DNA from: QHXQ01 sp038322995
GTDB lineage: Bacteria > Acidobacteriota > Blastocatellia > Pyrinomonadales > Pyrinomonadaceae
Direction: 5' to 3'
NCBI GenBank assembly: GCA_038322995.1
Contig: JBBQGM010000022.1
Span: 1 to 55,016, forward strand
Length of the DNA stretch: 55,016 nt
Of the stretch, positions 52,871-55,016 are shown piece after piece (the stretch's first letter is position 1; each line of letters starts with the position of its first letter). Under the pieces are notes generated by a model. That model had not been told where the DNA came from, did no database searches, and worked only from the letters and a program-made list of their open reading frames with translations. The position numbers and the translations under genes are program-made.

Positions 52871-54387
52871 GCCGGCATTCGCCAGTGATGAATGGGTCGT
52901 CTGACGCGCTGCAATCGTATCTTGCCGACGCTAGTAACTTGGCGGGTGGGCACGCCGCGCGCGTCGTCTTTCCCACGGGCGCGGCAGACTGCGCTAGTCT
53001 GTTAGTAGAGGCCACGCGGACGGGCACAGCCGTAACCGTGGCCGGCGCAGGCACGGGCGTCGTTGGCGGACGTGTGCCGCTCGGTGGCATCGTGTTGGCG
53101 ACGGATAAGCTCAACCGGATCGATGAGATCAAGACAACTGCGACGGGCGGGCACGCAACTGCTGAAGCGGGCGTCACACTCGCGGATTTCCGGCGCGCGG
53201 TCGAAGCACGCGGTCTGTTCTATCCGCCTGATCCGACCGAGTGGAGTTGCTACATGGGCGGCACGGTGGCAACGAACGCTTCCGGTGCGCGCACGTTCAA
53301 ATATGGCCCCACGCGCGCTTATATCCGCCGGCTCAAACTCGCGCTAGCCACCGGCGATGTGCTCGATCTGAGACGCGGCGACATCCGCGCCGCCGATGGG
53401 CACATCCGCATCCCGCTCGCCAGCGGCCGGGGCATCACCGCGCCACTGCCCACTTATCAAATGCCGCGCACACGCAAGCACGTCGCCGGCTATTACGTCG
53501 CGCCAGCGATGGACGCGCTCGACCTCTTCATCGGCAGCGAGGGCACGCTTGGCGTCATCACCGAAATTGAAACGACACTATTGCCAAAGCCTGAGGGTGT
53601 GTTGAGCGGTGTCGTGTTCTTCGCGCGGGAAGCAGACCTGCTCGCCTTCATGCGCGCCGCACGGGAGCTTTCATTAGGCGCACGCGCCGCTATGCAAACC
53701 GGCGAGCTTGACGCGCGGGCGCTTGAGTATTTCGACGACGAGGCGTTGAACTTTCTGCGCGCGCACGAGCCGCGCGTCCCCATCGGCGCACAGGGCGCGC
53801 TCTTCTTCGAGCAGGAGACGACGGCGGCGACCGAAGACGAACTGCTGAGCGGTTGGCTCGCCTTGTGTGAAGCGCATCATGCGTTGCTTGATGAATCCTG
53901 GTTTGCGGTTGACGAAAAAGATCAAGCGCGTTTGCGCGAATTTCGCCACCGGCTGCCTGTCTTAGTTAATGAATGGCTGACGCGCCACGGCCAGCGCAAA
54001 GTCTCGACCGATATGGCCGTGCCGGATGAGGCGTTCGCCGACATGCTGAGCTACTACAAAGAATCGCTGCGCGCGAGCCGCTTGCAGTACGTCATCTTCG
54101 GCCACATCGGCGACAATCACGTCCACGTCAATATGTTGCCGCGCGACGACGCGGAGGCAGCGCAGGCGCGTGCGCTCTACGGTCAGTTCATCGCCCGCGC
54201 CATCGCGCACGGCGGCACGGTCTCGGCCGAGCACGGCGTCGGCAAACTCAAACGCGAGTACCTGCGCCTGCTCTACGGCGAACAAGCCTTGCGCGAGATG
54301 GCCGCGCTCAAACGCGCCTTCGATCCGGCCGGCATCTTGGGCCGCGGGAATATCTTTGGGGAAGAGCTATTAGCCACTAGCGATTAG
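52867..54387 (+). CDS. FAD-linked oxidase, GlcD/D-lactate dehydrogenase type
   Basis: 506 residues. The PCMH FAD-binding domain (about 35-210) has VTVAGAGTGVVGGRVPLGGIVLATDKLNRI and GGTVATNASGARTFKYG. The C-terminal FAD-oxidase domain has HIGDNHVHVNMLPRD (metal or substrate histidines) and GGTVSAEHGVGKLKREYL. It should oxidise a 2-hydroxyacid such as glycolate or D-lactate, passing electrons on. Its ATG overlaps the fossil uvrB stop. No GlcE/GlcF partner is next to it. Confidence 0.9.
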   Translation: MSRHSPVMNGSSDALQSYLADASNLAGGHAARVVFPTGAADCASLLVEATRTGTAVTVAGAGTGVVGGRVPLGGIVLATDKLNRIDEIKTTATGGHATAEAGVTLADFRRAVEARGLFYPPDPTEWSCYMGGTVATNASGARTFKYGPTRAYIRRLKLALATGDVLDLRRGDIRAADGHIRIPLASGRGITAPLPTYQMPRTRKHVAGYYVAPAMDALDLFIGSEGTLGVITEIETTLLPKPEGVLSGVVFFAREADLLAFMRAARELSLGARAAMQTGELDARALEYFDDEALNFLRAHEPRVPIGAQGALFFEQETTAATEDELLSGWLALCEAHHALLDESWFAVDEKDQARLREFRHRLPVLVNEWLTRHGQRKVSTDMAVPDEAFADMLSYYKESLRASRLQYVIFGHIGDNHVHVNMLPRDDAEAAQARALYGQFIARAIAHGGTVSAEHGVGKLKREYLRLLYGEQALREMAALKRAFDPAGILGRGNIFGEELLATSD

Positions 54388-54414
54388 CTTTCAGGTAACA
54401 GCAAACAGCAAACA

Positions 54415-55016
54415 ATGCTTCGTTTCACCACGGCAGGCGAGTCGCACGGGCGCGCGTTGGTCGCAACCATTGAAGGATTGCCGGCTGGTCTGCCGGTCGA
54501 TGGCGCATTGATCGACCGCGAGTTGGCGCGGCGACAGTGGGGCTACGGGCGCGGCGGGCGCATGAAGATCGAGCAGGATCGCGCGGAGATTTTAAGCGGC
54601 GTGCGTCACGGCTTAACGATCGGTTCGCCCGTCACGTTACAGATAGAAAATAAGGATTGGAAGAATTGGACGGATGTGATGGCGAGCGAATTTGTTGATG
54701 TGCCGCCGGAGAAATCGCGCCGCCTCAAACGCCCGCGTCCCGGCCACGCCGATTTAGCGGGCGGCCAGAAATACGGCGCACGCGATCTACGCAACATACT
54801 CGAACGCGCCTCTGCACGCGAAACCGCCGCCCGCGTCGCCTGCGGCGCACTCGCTAAACAGTTGCTCAATGCCTTCGATATTGAAATAGCCAGCCATGTC
54901 CTCCAACTCGGCGGCATCCCCGCCGCGCCGCTTGAAATCGCGTGGGATGAAATTATTTCTATTCCCGACGATGCGCCGCTACACTGCGCCGACGCGGAAG
55001 CGCAAGCGCGCATGGT
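54415..55016 (+). CDS. aroC: Chorismate synthase, N-terminal part
   Basis: About 200 residues reach the right edge without a stop. MLRFTTAGESHGRALVATIEGLPAGLP, QWGYGRGGRMKIEQDRAEILSGVRHGLTIGSP, RPRPGHADLAGGQKYGARDLRNILERASARETAARVACGA are the AroC signatures and FMN-binding parts. It makes chorismate from EPSP, the last shared step to aromatic amino acids. It starts just after GCAAACAGCAAACA words, without a clear ribosome site. Confidence 0.96.
   Translation, partial: MLRFTTAGESHGRALVATIEGLPAGLPVDGALIDRELARRQWGYGRGGRMKIEQDRAEILSGVRHGLTIGSPVTLQIENKDWKNWTDVMASEFVDVPPEKSRRLKRPRPGHADLAGGQKYGARDLRNILERASARETAARVACGALAKQLLNAFDIEIASHVLQLGGIPAAPLEIAWDEIISIPDDAPLHCADAEAQARM

Overview
The window looks like chromosomal DNA of a GC-rich, Gram-negative, diderm bacterium. 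It carries a TonB/ExbB/ExbD set, secreted and lipid-anchored proteins, and HEAT-repeat proteins with an AMIN-like N-terminus. The gene mix (large S9 and M1 exopeptidases, paired ExbD genes, a SecD-SecF pair, AMIN/HEAT proteins, intergenic word-repeat hairpins) fits Acidobacteriota, perhaps class Blastocatellia. That placement is inference; no rRNA is present.

Region 1 (1-6410) is a mobile-element graveyard of lower GC. In order it holds the end of an unknown gene, an IS110-type element, a decayed IS3 orfAB, a trypsin-like protease gene that converges on and overlaps an IS1595 transposase, an ISAs1 stub cut by IS1595, and a type I methyltransferase gene (hsdM). The hsdM gene is split by an IS4 element with clear inverted repeats and a 9-bp target duplication, and is cut off downstream by ISAs1. 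This gives an insertion order.

Region 2 (6580-25950) is mostly housekeeping: tRNA-Cys and tRNA-Gly; a secreted S9 peptidase; yraN; der with an odd in-frame insert; a low-GC orphan; tgt; yajC-secD-secF; tonB-exbB-exbD-exbD-TPR lipoprotein; a bifunctional (p)ppGpp enzyme; ridA; rpmB; and a lipoprotein peptidyl-prolyl isomerase.

Region 3 (26244-35040) holds an ABC-F ATPase, a DUF1569/DinB-like protein, an arsenosugar-type radical SAM gene coupled to an AhpD-like gene, two glycoside hydrolases (GH43-like and GH1-like), tRNA-Gly(CCC), and two small exported cysteine-rich proteins. One of these is built of CC-CC-CC-H modules.

Region 4 (35270-55016) has groES-groEL under a CIRCE operator, a possible structured RNA, a Fis-type regulator, cvpA, purC, an M1 aminopeptidase with HEAT repeats, an orphan OmpR-type regulator, two paralogous AMIN-TM-HEAT proteins, uvrB, a VapBC-like module, a glcD-type oxidase and the start of aroC. 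The VapBC-like module is inserted between uvrB and glcD. A diverged second copy of the uvrB 3' end lies next to glcD and still overlaps its start codon, so the module appears to have split an ancestral coupled pair.

A recurring feature is the intergenic hairpin made from short repeated words (GTGAC, GCTAACA, CCACGAA, ATGAGGG, TGATAAATGC and others). Similar low-GC words appear inside the der coding sequence.
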